Shown here: positions 1 to 8,301 of the stretch, piece after piece
How positions within the stretch are numbered: position 1 is the first letter of the stretch
How the letters are laid out: each line of letters starts with the position of its first letter
NCBI RefSeq assembly: GCF_003254475.1
Contig: NZ_QFYQ01000001.1
Coordinates: forward strand, 930,001-994,000
Length of the DNA stretch: 64,000 bases
Direction of reading: 5' to 3'
Source of the DNA: Phenylobacterium soli
GTDB taxonomy: Bacteria; Pseudomonadota; Alphaproteobacteria; Caulobacterales; Caulobacteraceae
Position numbers and translations under genes: made by a program
Notes under the pieces: generated by a model
What the model was told of the DNA's origin: nothing
What the model saw: only the letters and a program-made list of their open reading frames with translations
The model's database searches: none

Positions 1-707
1 ACCAGGGACGCCGGCGACCGATCGATCTCGGCCACGAGCCAGCCCGCTAGGGCGCCGACGATCCCGGCCGGCGCCAGCACGACGCAGGTCCACAGAAACG
101 GCGCCGCGCCGCCCAGCCGGCCGCGCCAGATCAGGTAGGCCCCCCAGGCGCCGAGCGCCATCAGCGCCAGATCGACACCCACCACCACGGCTCCCGCGGC
201 GCCGGCCTCGATCGGCGCCGGGCCGGCCGAGCGGGCGCCCGAGAGATCCCCGAGGACGAGCTGCAGCGGGGCGGCGATGGCGAACATTCCGACCGCCATC
301 TTCATGGCGAGACAGGACTCCTCCTCGTCCGGCTCCCTCAGCAGCCGCCACGCCGAGGCCGCGCCGACCACGAGGGCCGTGGCGAGATAGGCCGCCAGGA
401 TCATGTGCCCGAGACCATAGGCGAGCGCCGGGGAGAGCAGGTCTGGGCGCCAGCCGGTCAGCGCCTGGCCGACGCCCCCGCCCGCGAGGATCCAGATCAC
501 CGAGACCAGCCCCATGCCGAAGGCGACGGCGAAGATCCTGATCCAGAACAGGCGAAGGTTGCGGAAGGCCGTGTTGCGGGTGGTCAGCCAGAGCCCCTCG
601 AGAACCGCCAGATAGCTGGCAAGACCCAAGGCGATCGCCGGGAAGACGATGTGGAAGGCGAACGGCACGGCGATCTGGAGCCGTGACAGCAGCAGCCCGT
701 ATTCCAT
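1..707 (-). CDS. Shortened cytochrome bd oxidase subunit I (CydA-like) homologue, partial
   Basis: The first 236 residues of a membrane protein are visible; the 3' end is outside the window. Residues 1-45 (SRLQ at 8-11, H19, ASYLAVLEGLW at 30-40) match the N-terminus of cytochrome bd quinol oxidase subunit I, where H19 ligates heme b595. Later blocks GLGHMILAAY (98-107, the heme b558 His region), GDLSG (153-157) and GWLVAE (222-227) also align in order. About 80 residues holding family helices 3-4 are absent between residues 66 and 71, and almost the whole Q-loop after GDLSG is missing. The position equivalent to E. coli E445 is L220, and no clear equivalent of M393 is seen. It diverges from tspO. 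It may be a non-oxidase or novel heme protein. Family membership is secure; activity is doubtful. Confidence 0.8.
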   Translation of the reverse strand, partial: MEYGLLLSRLQIAVPFAFHIVFPAIALGLASYLAVLEGLWLTTRNTAFRNLRLFWIRIFAVAFGMGLVSVIWILAGGGVGQALTGWRPDLLSPALAYGLGHMILAAYLATALVVGAASAWRLLREPDEEESCLAMKMAVGMFAIAAPLQLVLGDLSGARSAGPAPIEAGAAGAVVVGVDLALMALGAWGAYLIWRGRLGGAAPFLWTCVVLAPAGIVGALAGWLVAEIDRSPASL

Positions 708-901
708 GTCCCTGCCTCGCCCGCCCGCCGCCGGGCGATGCGCTCCCTGCCGCCACAACGCGCGAGAGTGTCCGCACGTATTGCGACAGACCGCCGCACG
801 AGCCTGATCCTGCAGAGCGCGATGGGCGATCTCGGCGACAGCTGAGCCGGAACCTCGCGCCGGGCCCATGGATTTCCGGGCCAGGACACGCGGGAGGCAG
901 C

Positions 902-1459
902 ATGCCGAGCATCGATATCCGCGGGGCTGTGGACAGCCTCGCCAACAGCCGTGGGCGCTCGGCGCGCCATCTTCTCATCGGCCTTGGCCTCACGGCCGCG
1001 GCGGTGACCGCCTCGGCGCTCGTCGCGCGGGCCAATGCGCCCACCGAGGACAATCCCGAGGCTTACTCCGACTACGAGGAGCTGAAGCAGCCGAAGTTCA
1101 AACCGCCGCGGCCGGCCTTCTCCCTGATCTGGCCGCCGCTGTTCCTGGCCCTGACGCTCTCCGGCCTGCGGATCTGGAACGCGCCGAAGAGCCCGGCCCG
1201 CACCCAGGCCCTGACGCTGTGGGGCGTGGTCCAGGCGCTGAATGCGGTGTGGATGGCGCTCGGCCCGCGCCGCCTCGGCGGGCAACTGGCGACCGCCACC
1301 GCCGCGCTCGGCACGGCCGGCGCCTATGTCTGGCGGGCCAAGAAGGTCGACGCGCCCGCCGCCGGCATGGTCACGCCCTACGTCGGCTGGATCGGCTTCG
1401 CCAACGTCCTCACCGAGGAGCTCTGGCGCAAGAACCGCGACCGCCCGACCCTCCACTAA
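902..1459 (+). CDS. tspO: TspO/MBR family protein (tryptophan-rich sensory protein)
   Basis: A 185-residue integral membrane protein. The KQPKFKPPRPAF block near residues 62-73, the following hydrophobic helices and the C-terminal TPYVGWIGFANVLTEELW block match the TspO/MBR family, which binds tetrapyrroles and affects porphyrin and stress responses. The ATG at 902 is chosen because GGGAGG lies just upstream; the reading frame is open further upstream but without an initiation signal. The usual LN near the end of the last helix reads LT here, and the N-terminal extension is about 40 residues longer than in short TspO proteins. It is divergently oriented from the CydA-like gene, a possible heme/oxygen context (inference). 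Confidence 0.85.
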   Translation: MPSIDIRGAVDSLANSRGRSARHLLIGLGLTAAAVTASALVARANAPTEDNPEAYSDYEELKQPKFKPPRPAFSLIWPPLFLALTLSGLRIWNAPKSPARTQALTLWGVVQALNAVWMALGPRRLGGQLATATAALGTAGAYVWRAKKVDAPAAGMVTPYVGWIGFANVLTEELWRKNRDRPTLH

Positions 1460-1525
1460 GCGCGTTGCCAGCCGCCGCGCCTTGGCCATAGGCTCCCGCC
1501 GAACACCGGTTTCGGGGGGAACGGC

Positions 1526-3184
1526 ATGGTGGCGGCGGCGGCGGGGGCGCGCGAGCGCGTGGGGACGAACACCTGGCTGGTGATCGGCGGGGCCTCCGCC
1601 GGCACCGTGTTCGAATGGTACGATTTCTACCTCTACGGTTCGCTGGCGGGGTTCATCTCCGACCAGTTCTTCTCCGGCGTGAACGCCACCACCGGCTACA
1701 TCTTCGCCCTGCTGGCCTTCGCGGCGGGGTTCGCGGTGAGGCCGTTCGGGGCGGTGGTGTTCGGCCGGCTCGGTGACCTCTGGGGCCGCAAGAACACCTT
1801 TCTCATCACCATGATCTTGATGGGGCTCTCCACCTTCACGGTGGGGCTCCTGCCGAGCTATGCGGCGATCGGCGTGATCGCGCCGGCGGCGCTGATCGTC
1901 ATGCGCCTCGTCCAGGGCCTGGCGCTGGGTGGCGAATACGGCGGGGCGGCCACGTACGTCGCCGAACATGCGCCGGACGGGAAGCGCGGCCTCTACACCA
2001 GCTTCATCCAGATCACGGCGACCTTCGGCCTCTTCCTCAGCCTGGTGGTCATCCTCCTGGTCCGCAACCAGGTCGGCGAGCCGGCCTTCAAGGCCTGGGG
2101 CTGGCGCGTGCCGTTCTTGGTCTCGGCGGCCCTGCTCGCGGTCTCGCTGTGGATCCGGCTGCGGCTCAACGAGAGCCCGGTCTTCCAGCGCATGGTCGAG
2201 GAGGGCAAGGCGTCCGCCAGGCCGCTCGCCGAGAGCTTCGGCCAGTGGAAGAACCTCAAGCTGGTCATCCTGGCGCTCGCCGGCCTCACCGCCGGCCAGG
2301 CGGTGGTCTGGTACACGGGCCAGTTCTACGCCCTGTTCTTCCTCGAGAAGATGCTCAAGGTCGACGGCGCTCTGAGCAACAGCCTGGTGGCTATCGCGCT
2401 GCTGCTCGCCACGCCGTTCTTCGTCGTGTTCGGCTGGCTCTCCGACCGGATCGGCCGCAAGCCGGTGATCCTCGCCGGCTGCCTCCTGGCGGCGCTCACC
2501 TACTTCCCGATCTTCAAGGCGCTGACCGTCGCGGCCAACCCCGACCTCGCCGCGGCCAGCGCGCGGGCGCCGGTGACGGTCGTCGCCGATCCGGCCGATT
2601 GCGCCTTCCAGTTCGACCCCGTGGGCAAGAAGACCTTCGCGTCCTCCTGCGACCTCGCCAAGTCGGCGCTGGCGGGGGCGGGCGTGTCCTACGCCAGCGA
2701 GGCCGCGCCGCCCGGAGCGGTCGCGGTGGTGAGGATCGGCCACACCGGAATCCCCAGCTTCAAGGGCGAGGTGCTGCCGCCGCCGGAGCTGAAGGTCGAG
2801 AAGGCCGCCTGGACCAAGACGCTGTCGGCGGCGCTGAAGTCCGCCGGCTACCCCGCCAAGGCGGATGCGGCGAAGATGAACAAGCCGCTGGTCGTGGCGC
2901 TTCTCTGGCTGCTGGTGATCTATGTGACCATGGTCTATGGCCCCGTCGCCGCGACGCTGGTGGAGATGTTCCCGGCGCGGATCCGCTATACCTCGATGAG
3001 CCTGCCCTACCACGTCGGCAACGGCTGGTTCGGCGGCTTCCTGCCGACCACGGCCTTCGCCATGGTCGCGGCGACCGGCGATATCTACTACGGCCTCTGG
3101 TACCCGATCATCGTGGCGGCGGTGACCGTCGTGGTGGGCGCGCTGTTCGTGAAGGAGATGCGCGGCGCGCCGATCGAGGCCTAG
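1526..3184 (+). CDS. MFS transporter, metabolite:H+ symporter (MHS) family
   Basis: A 552-residue major facilitator transporter. FEWYDFYLYG near residue 30, GRLGDLWGRKNTF near residue 85 and GLALGGEYGGAATYVAEH near residue 130 are signatures of the MHS group (ProP/ShiA/KgtP-like proton symporters for organic acids or osmolytes). About 115 residues with two Cys (roughly 337-452) interrupt the second half, between helices, and would face one side of the membrane as a small soluble domain. The substrate cannot be read from sequence. The stop codon overlaps that of the convergent downstream gene in a CTAG palindrome. Confidence 0.85.
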   Translation: MVAAAAGARERVGTNTWLVIGGASAGTVFEWYDFYLYGSLAGFISDQFFSGVNATTGYIFALLAFAAGFAVRPFGAVVFGRLGDLWGRKNTFLITMILMGLSTFTVGLLPSYAAIGVIAPAALIVMRLVQGLALGGEYGGAATYVAEHAPDGKRGLYTSFIQITATFGLFLSLVVILLVRNQVGEPAFKAWGWRVPFLVSAALLAVSLWIRLRLNESPVFQRMVEEGKASARPLAESFGQWKNLKLVILALAGLTAGQAVVWYTGQFYALFFLEKMLKVDGALSNSLVAIALLLATPFFVVFGWLSDRIGRKPVILAGCLLAALTYFPIFKALTVAANPDLAAASARAPVTVVADPADCAFQFDPVGKKTFASSCDLAKSALAGAGVSYASEAAPPGAVAVVRIGHTGIPSFKGEVLPPPELKVEKAAWTKTLSAALKSAGYPAKADAAKMNKPLVVALLWLLVIYVTMVYGPVAATLVEMFPARIRYTSMSLPYHVGNGWFGGFLPTTAFAMVAATGDIYYGLWYPIIVAAVTVVVGALFVKEMRGAPIEA

Positions 3185-3426
3185 GGGGCGTCGGGATCGT
3201 AGGGCTCGTCGTATCCGTGGTTGGCCGAATAGAAGGCCAGCCACATGAGGAAGCCAGCGAGGGCTGCGACCACCACCACGCCCCCGACCACATAGGGCCA
3301 GATCGGCCCGAGGCTGCGCCAGCCGCCGCCGATCCGCGAGCCTTCGAAGAACGCCCAGCCGGCGAACACCGCGAAGGCGGCGAGCCCGAGGAAGGCGAGA
3401 CCGAGGACGGTGATGTGCCTGTGCAT
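3181..3426 (-). CDS. Small two-helix membrane protein, unknown function
   Basis: An 81-residue protein with two hydrophobic segments (about residues 5-24 and 42-66) and an acidic Tyr/Asp/Pro-rich tail (YDEPYDPDAP). No family is recognised. The ATG at 3426 gives a compact protein beginning MHRHITVLG; the frame stays open upstream through sequence that looks like the shadow of the opposite-strand hydrolase gene. Its TAG stop shares the palindromic CTAG (3181-3184) with the stop of the convergent transporter gene, which supports both gene ends. Confidence 0.6.
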   Translation of the reverse strand: MHRHITVLGLAFLGLAAFAVFAGWAFFEGSRIGGGWRSLGPIWPYVVGGVVVVAALAGFLMWLAFYSANHGYDEPYDPDAP

Positions 3427-3606
3427 CCGAAGCCCAATCTGCGGGACGCCCTGGGAGTTCCGGCAGCCTAGGCCGAGGCGGGCCGTCGCTCCAGCCCCGA
3501 GGCCATCAGGCTCGCGTGACAGCGCGGCTGCAGGTGGACGGGCGCTACCGTTTCCGCGTCTATGGGCGCCGCGCACCGACGGCGTGACCTGCAGCAAGAG
3601 GTTTCG

Positions 3607-4713
3607 ATGAGCATCGAGGGGAGCGTCGCACCGGGCTTCGAGAGCGCCCGGCGTGAGTTCGAGGCCAACTTCCGCGAGCGCGGCGACGTCGGGGCCTCGC
3701 TGGCGATCATGCGTGACGGCGAGATGGTGGTCGATCTCTGGGGCGGCAGCCTGGACGCCGCCGGTGCGCGGCCCTGGCGGGCGGACTCGGTGGTCAACAT
3801 CTGGTCGACGACCAAGGCGGTGAACGCCCTGTGCTTCGCCTTGATGGTCGACCGCGGGCTCGCGGCCTACGACGATCCGGTCACCCGCTGGTGGCCGGAG
3901 TTCGGCGCCCAGGGCAAGGCGGGCGTCACCCTGGCCATGCTGCTGTCGCACCAGGCGGGGCTGTGCAGCTTCCGCGACCCGGCGACCATCGAGGACTACT
4001 ACGACCAGCCGCGGGCGGCGGCGCGGCTCGCGGCCCAGGCGCCCTTCTGGCCGCCAGGCTCGCGCTCCGGCTATCACGCGATCAGCATCGGCGTGCTGGC
4101 GGGCGAGCTTTTCCGCCGCATCGAGGGCCGCAGCCTCGGGACCTTCATCGCCGAGGAGCTGGCCGGGCCCATGGGCATCGAGCTCACGCTCGGCCTGCCG
4201 GCTTCGGAGGAGGCGCGGCGGGCCGAGATGGTGGCGCCGCCGGAGCTCGGCACCGAGAACATGCTGAGCCCGGAGCTGAACGAGTCGCAGCTCGCGACCT
4301 ACACCAATCCGGCGGTCGATCCGCTCGCCCCCAACACGCCGGCCTGGCGCGAATGCGAGCTCGTCTCGGCCAACGGCTTCTCCAACGCCCGCTCCCTCGC
4401 CCGCCTGTTCGGCCAGGTGGCGGCCGGCGGCCTCCTCGGGGCAGGGACCCTGGCCGAGGCGACGCGCGAGCGGATCGCCGGTGTCGACGAGGTGCTCGGC
4501 GTGCCGGCCCGGTGGGGCGCGGGCTTCCTCCTCAATAGCGACGGCCTCTACGGCCCCGAGCCGCGTGCCTTCGGCCACTCCGGATGGGGCGGTTCCTTTG
4601 TGGTGGTCGATCCGGTGCGGCGGATGGCGATCGCCTACGCCATGAACCGCATGGGCACGGACCTTGTCGGCGATCCGCGCGACCAGGCGCTGATCGCCGC
4701 CGCCTACGCCTGA
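3607..4713 (+). CDS. Serine hydrolase of the beta-lactamase / family VIII esterase fold
   Basis: A 368-residue protein without a signal peptide, likely cytoplasmic. S67-T-T-K70 is the catalytic SxxK of the class C beta-lactamase/penicillin-binding fold, and HSGWGGS near the C-terminus corresponds to the third (KTG-like) box. Length and layout fit EstB-like esterases rather than secreted beta-lactamases. The start at 3607 is preferred to an in-frame upstream ATG at 3562 because AAGAGG precedes it and homologous sequence begins there. A strong inverted repeat follows the stop. The natural ester or amide substrate is unknown. Confidence 0.8.
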   Translation: MSIEGSVAPGFESARREFEANFRERGDVGASLAIMRDGEMVVDLWGGSLDAAGARPWRADSVVNIWSTTKAVNALCFALMVDRGLAAYDDPVTRWWPEFGAQGKAGVTLAMLLSHQAGLCSFRDPATIEDYYDQPRAAARLAAQAPFWPPGSRSGYHAISIGVLAGELFRRIEGRSLGTFIAEELAGPMGIELTLGLPASEEARRAEMVAPPELGTENMLSPELNESQLATYTNPAVDPLAPNTPAWRECELVSANGFSNARSLARLFGQVAAGGLLGAGTLAEATRERIAGVDEVLGVPARWGAGFLLNSDGLYGPEPRAFGHSGWGGSFVVVDPVRRMAIAYAMNRMGTDLVGDPRDQALIAAAYA

Positions 4714-4719
4714 AGCAAC

Positions 4720-4751
4720 GAAGGCCGCCGCTGTCGCCAGCGGCGGCCTTC
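4720..4751. terminator. Bidirectional stem-loop between the serine hydrolase and fba
   Basis: A perfect 14-bp inverted repeat, GAAGGCCGCCGCTG with loop TCGC and the complementary arm, lies between two convergent stop codons (4713 and 4772). There is no long U tract on either side, but position and stem stability suit a shared terminator for both genes. Confidence 0.7.
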
Positions 4752-4771
4752 GGAACCGTCCTCGACGGCGC

Positions 4772-5857
4772 CTACTCGGCGGCGACGCGGGTGACGCCGA
4801 TCTTCGGCGCGAGCTCGCCCGAGGCGTAGCGCTTGGCCATGGCCGACATCGGCAGTGGCGTGATCTTGGACGCCCAGCCGGCGGTGCCGAACTCCTCGAA
4901 GCGCTGCACGCACACCTTGCGCATAGCCTCCTTGGCGGGCTTCAGGTAGCCGCGCGGATCGAACTCGCCGGGCTTCTCGGCGAACACCTTGCGGATCGCG
5001 CCGGTCATGGCCATCCGGTTGTCGGTGTCGATGTTGATCTTGCGCACGCCGTGCTTGATGCCGCGCTGGATCTCTTCCACCGGCACGCCCCAGGTCTGAG
5101 GCATCTCGCCGCCGTACTGGTTGATGATGTCCTGCAGCTCCTGCGGCACGGACGAGGAGCCGTGCATGACGAGGTGCGTGTTGGGCAGGCGCTGGTGGAT
5201 CTCTTCGATCACGTTCATCGCCAGCACTTCGCCGTCGGGCTTGCGGGTGAACTTGTAGGCGCCGTGGCTGGTGCCCATGGCGATCGCCAGGGCGTCGACC
5301 TCGGTGGCCTTCACGAACTCGACCGCCTGGTCCGGATTGGTGAGCAGCTGGTCGTGGCCGAGCTTGCCCTCGAAGCCATGGCCGTCTTCCTTCTCGCCCA
5401 TGCCGGTCTCGAGCGAGCCGAGCACGCCGAGCTCGCCTTCCACCGAGGCGCCGACCCAGTGGGCCATGTCGACGACGTTGCGGGTGACCTTGACGTTGTA
5501 GTCGTAGTCGGCGGGCGTCTTGCCGTCGGCCTTCAGCGAGCCGTCCATCATCACCGAGGTGAAGCCGAACTGGATGGCGGTGGCGCAGGTCGCCTCGTTG
5601 TTCCCGTGATCCTGGTGCATGCAGATCGGGATGTGCGGATACATCTCCGCCATGGCGTCGATCAGGTGCTTCAGCACGATGTCGTTGGCGTAGGAGCGGG
5701 CGCCGCGGGAAGCCTGCATGATGACCGGCGAGTCGGTGGCCTCCGCGGCCTCCATGATCGCCAGCGCCTGTTCCATGTTGTTGATGTTGAAGGCAGGCAC
5801 GCCGTAGCCGTTCTCCGCGGCGTGATCGAGCAGTTGCCTGAGCGTAATCCGGGCCAT
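4772..5857 (-). CDS. fba: Class II fructose-bisphosphate aldolase
   Basis: A 361-residue zinc aldolase interconverting fructose-1,6-bisphosphate with glyceraldehyde-3-phosphate and dihydroxyacetone phosphate. HQDHGN (H81-N86) carries the catalytic Asp and first zinc His; GASVEGELG, the SHGAYKF block and KINIDTDNR are class II signatures. Sequence style and length fit the so-called Calvin-cycle subtype common in alphaproteobacteria. The start is supported by CAGAGGAAA upstream. It lies 22 bp after pgk, last gene of the gap-pgk-fba run, so it is probably co-transcribed for glycolysis/gluconeogenesis. Confidence 0.95.
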   Translation of the reverse strand: MARITLRQLLDHAAENGYGVPAFNINNMEQALAIMEAAEATDSPVIMQASRGARSYANDIVLKHLIDAMAEMYPHIPICMHQDHGNNEATCATAIQFGFTSVMMDGSLKADGKTPADYDYNVKVTRNVVDMAHWVGASVEGELGVLGSLETGMGEKEDGHGFEGKLGHDQLLTNPDQAVEFVKATEVDALAIAMGTSHGAYKFTRKPDGEVLAMNVIEEIHQRLPNTHLVMHGSSSVPQELQDIINQYGGEMPQTWGVPVEEIQRGIKHGVRKINIDTDNRMAMTGAIRKVFAEKPGEFDPRGYLKPAKEAMRKVCVQRFEEFGTAGWASKITPLPMSAMAKRYASGELAPKIGVTRVAAE

Positions 5858-5879
5858 CGCCGTTTCCTCTGAAAACCTC

Positions 5880-7073
5880 TTACCGGCTCAACGCCGCCAC
5901 ACCGGGCAGGGTTTTGCCTTCCATCCATTCCAAGAACGCGCCACCGGCCGTGGAGACGAAGGTGAAGTCGTCCGCCACGCCCGCCGCATTGAGCGCGGCG
6001 ACGGTATCACCGCCGCCGGCCACCGCCACCAGCTTGCCGTCCTTGGCCAGCCCGGCCGCGTAGCGCGCCGCCTCGACGGTGCCCTTGTCGAAGGGCTTCA
6101 TCTCGAAGACGCCGAGCGGGCCGTTCCAGATCAGGGTCTTGGAATTGGCCACGGCGCGGCACAGGCGCTCGACCGTCTCGGGACCCGCGTCGAGGATGCG
6201 CTCGTCATCGTCGACCGAGCCCACGTCGCGCACCCGCGCCGGGGCGCCGGGGGCCAGCTTCTCGGCCACGACGATGTCGATCGGCAGGAAGAGCTTGCAG
6301 TTGTTCTGGCCGGCCAGGCGGATGATCTCGCGGGCGGTCTCGGCCAGCTCCTTCTCGCAGTAGGAGGCGCCGACGTCGTGCCCCTGGGCGTAGAGGAAGG
6401 TGTTGGCCATGCCGCCGCCGATGGCCAGCTTGTCGAGCTTGGTCACCAAGTGCTTGAGCAGGTCGAGCTTGGTCGAGACCTTCGAGCCGCCGACGATGCC
6501 CATCACCGGTCGCTCGGGATGGCCGAGGGCCCGGTGCAGGGCGTCGAGCTCGAGCCGCATCTGCTCGCCGGCGTAGGCCGGCAGCCGGTGGGCGAGCGCC
6601 TCGGTGGAGGCGTGCGCGCGGTGGGCGGCGGAGAAGGCGTCGTTGACGTAGAGGTCGCCGTTTGCCGCCAGGGCGTCGGCGAACTGAGCGTCGTTCTCCT
6701 CCTCGCCCGGATGGAAGCGGACGTTCTCCAGCAGCAGGACCTCGCCCGGCTTCATGGCGGCGATCGCATCGCGCGCGACCTGGCCGACGCAGTCGTCGGC
6801 GAAGGCCACCGGATGGCCCAGCACCTCGGCCAAAGCCGGGGCGATGGGCTTCAGGCTCATGCTCGGCACCCGCTTGCCCTTGGGCCGGTCGAAGTGCGCG
6901 AGCAGGATCACCTTGGCGCCGCCCGCCCGCAGCTTCTCGATGGTGGGCACGGCGGCGCGCAGGCGCGTGTCGTCGGAGACCTTGCCGTCCTCCATCGGGA
7001 CGTTGAGGTCGACGCGCACCAGGGCGCGCTTACCGGCGAGTTCGACGTCGTCGAGAGTCTGGAAAGCGGCCAT
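5880..7073 (-). CDS. pgk: Phosphoglycerate kinase
   Basis: A 397-residue cytosolic enzyme transferring phosphate between 1,3-bisphosphoglycerate and [11 protein letters not shown] near residue 20 is the substrate-binding signature, GGSKVSTK near residue 195 is the hinge region, and [10 protein letters not shown] near the C-terminus binds nucleotide. Normal family length. It starts 10 bp after gap and is followed after 22 bp by fba, indicating a single transcript. Confidence 0.96.
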   Translation of the reverse strand: MAAFQTLDDVELAGKRALVRVDLNVPMEDGKVSDDTRLRAAVPTIEKLRAGGAKVILLAHFDRPKGKRVPSMSLKPIAPALAEVLGHPVAFADDCVGQVARDAIAAMKPGEVLLLENVRFHPGEEENDAQFADALAANGDLYVNDAFSAAHRAHASTEALAHRLPAYAGEQMRLELDALHRALGHPERPVMGIVGGSKVSTKLDLLKHLVTKLDKLAIGGGMANTFLYAQGHDVGASYCEKELAETAREIIRLAGQNNCKLFLPIDIVVAEKLAPGAPARVRDVGSVDDDERILDAGPETVERLCRAVANSKTLIWNGPLGVFEMKPFDKGTVEAARYAAGLAKDGKLVAVAGGGDTVAALNAAGVADDFTFVSTAGGAFLEWMEGKTLPGVAALSR

Positions 7074-7083
7074 GGTCGTCAGA

Positions 7084-8094
7084 TCAGAGGAACTTCGCCA
7101 TGTAGACGGCGGTGTCGCTCATCCGGGTCGAGAAGCCCCACTCGTTGTCGTACCAGGACAGGACGCGGCCGAGGCCGCCGTCGATCACCTGGGTCTGCGG
7201 CAGGGCGGCCGTGGACGAGGCCGGGTTGTGGTTGAAGTCCATCGAGACCAGCGGCTCCTTGGTGACCGCCAGCACGCCCTTCAGCGCGCCGTTGGCGGCC
7301 GCTTCCAGCGCCTCGTTGATCTGCTGGACGGTGACCGACTTGCCCGGGACGAACTTCAGGTCGACGACCGAGACGTTCGGAGTCGGCACGCGGATCGAGG
7401 AGCCGTCGAGCTTGCCGGTCAGCTCCGGGATCACCAGGCCGAGGGCCTTGGCGGCGCCCGTCGAGGTCGGGATCATCGACATGGCCGCGGCGCGGGCGCG
7501 GTAGAGGTCCTTGTGCAGGGTGTCGAGCGTCGGCTGGTCGCCCGTGTAGGAGTGGATCGTCGTCATGTAGCCGCGCTCGATCCCGCAGAGCTCCTGCAGG
7601 ACCTTGGCCACCGGCGCCAGGCAGTTGGTGGTGCACGAGGCGTTGGAGACGACGAGGTCGTCCTTGGTCAGGGTCTCGTGGTTGACGCCGTAGACGATGG
7701 TCTTGTCGGCGTTGTCGGCCGGGGCGGAGACGAGGACGCGCTTGGCGCCGGCCTCGAGGTGGGCGGCGGCCTTGTCACGCGCGGTGAAGATGCCGGTGCA
7801 CTCCATCGCGATGTCGACGCCGAGCGCCTTGTGCGGCAGCTCCTTGGGGTCGCGGACGGCGGTCACCTTGATTGGGGCGTAGCCGGCGACCTCGATGGTG
7901 TCGCCATTGACCTTCACCTCGGCGGGGAAGCGGCCATGGACGCTGTCGTAGCGCAGCAGGTGAGCGTTGGTCTCGACGGGGCCCAGGTCGTTGATCGCCA
8001 CGACCTCGATGTCCCGGCGGCCATGCTCGACGATCGAGCGCAGGACATTCCTGCCGATGCGGCCGAAACCATTGATCGCGACGCGAACGGTCAT
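7084..8094 (-). CDS. gap: Glyceraldehyde-3-phosphate dehydrogenase, type I
   Basis: A 336-residue NAD(P)-dependent dehydrogenase of glycolysis. GFGRIGRN at 9-16 is the Rossmann nucleotide site and [11 protein letters not shown] contains the catalytic Cys154. The start is placed at MTVRVAING (8094), eight codons inside a longer open frame, because GGGAG sits nine bases upstream and homologues begin there. First gene of the gap-pgk-fba unit. The 207-bp upstream region holds a 7-bp inverted repeat and TTGAC-like hexamers and probably contains its promoter. Confidence 0.96.
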   Translation of the reverse strand: MTVRVAINGFGRIGRNVLRSIVEHGRRDIEVVAINDLGPVETNAHLLRYDSVHGRFPAEVKVNGDTIEVAGYAPIKVTAVRDPKELPHKALGVDIAMECTGIFTARDKAAAHLEAGAKRVLVSAPADNADKTIVYGVNHETLTKDDLVVSNASCTTNCLAPVAKVLQELCGIERGYMTTIHSYTGDQPTLDTLHKDLYRARAAAMSMIPTSTGAAKALGLVIPELTGKLDGSSIRVPTPNVSVVDLKFVPGKSVTVQQINEALEAAANGALKGVLAVTKEPLVSMDFNHNPASSTAALPQTQVIDGGLGRVLSWYDNEWGFSTRMSDTAVYMAKFL

Positions 8095-8160
8095 CTGGAG
8101 CTTCTCCCTCTCGTTCAAAAGGCGTGCGAACGCGGGTTCGCGTGCGCGCGGGGGGCGTTC

Positions 8161-8180
8161 TTGAGGGCGCAGCCCCTCAA
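8161..8180. promoter_or_regulatory. Inverted repeat upstream of gap, possible operator
   Basis: TTGAGGG, six-base spacer, CCCTCAA: a perfect 7-bp dyad about 67-86 bp before the gap start, next to TTGAC-like hexamers on the minus strand (GGTTGACT). Position and symmetry suit a regulator site or a leader hairpin. No regulator is encoded nearby, so function is inferred. Confidence 0.35.
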
Positions 8181-8301
8181 GTCAACCCCATGTCGACGCT
8201 TGAGAAGGTCAAGCCTGACAACGGATTGTGACGAAGGACGCCCCGCGCCTTCGTCCGGACGCCTTAATTCCCCAAGGTGATGCTTGTTCCCTGTAAAGCG
8301 G

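Noticed and set aside
584..3244. An 886-codon minus-strand frame across tspO and the MHS transporter
   Set aside because: Shadow of the plus-strand genes; Arg/Gln/His/Asp-rich with no domain, and it would overlap the real CydA-like start.
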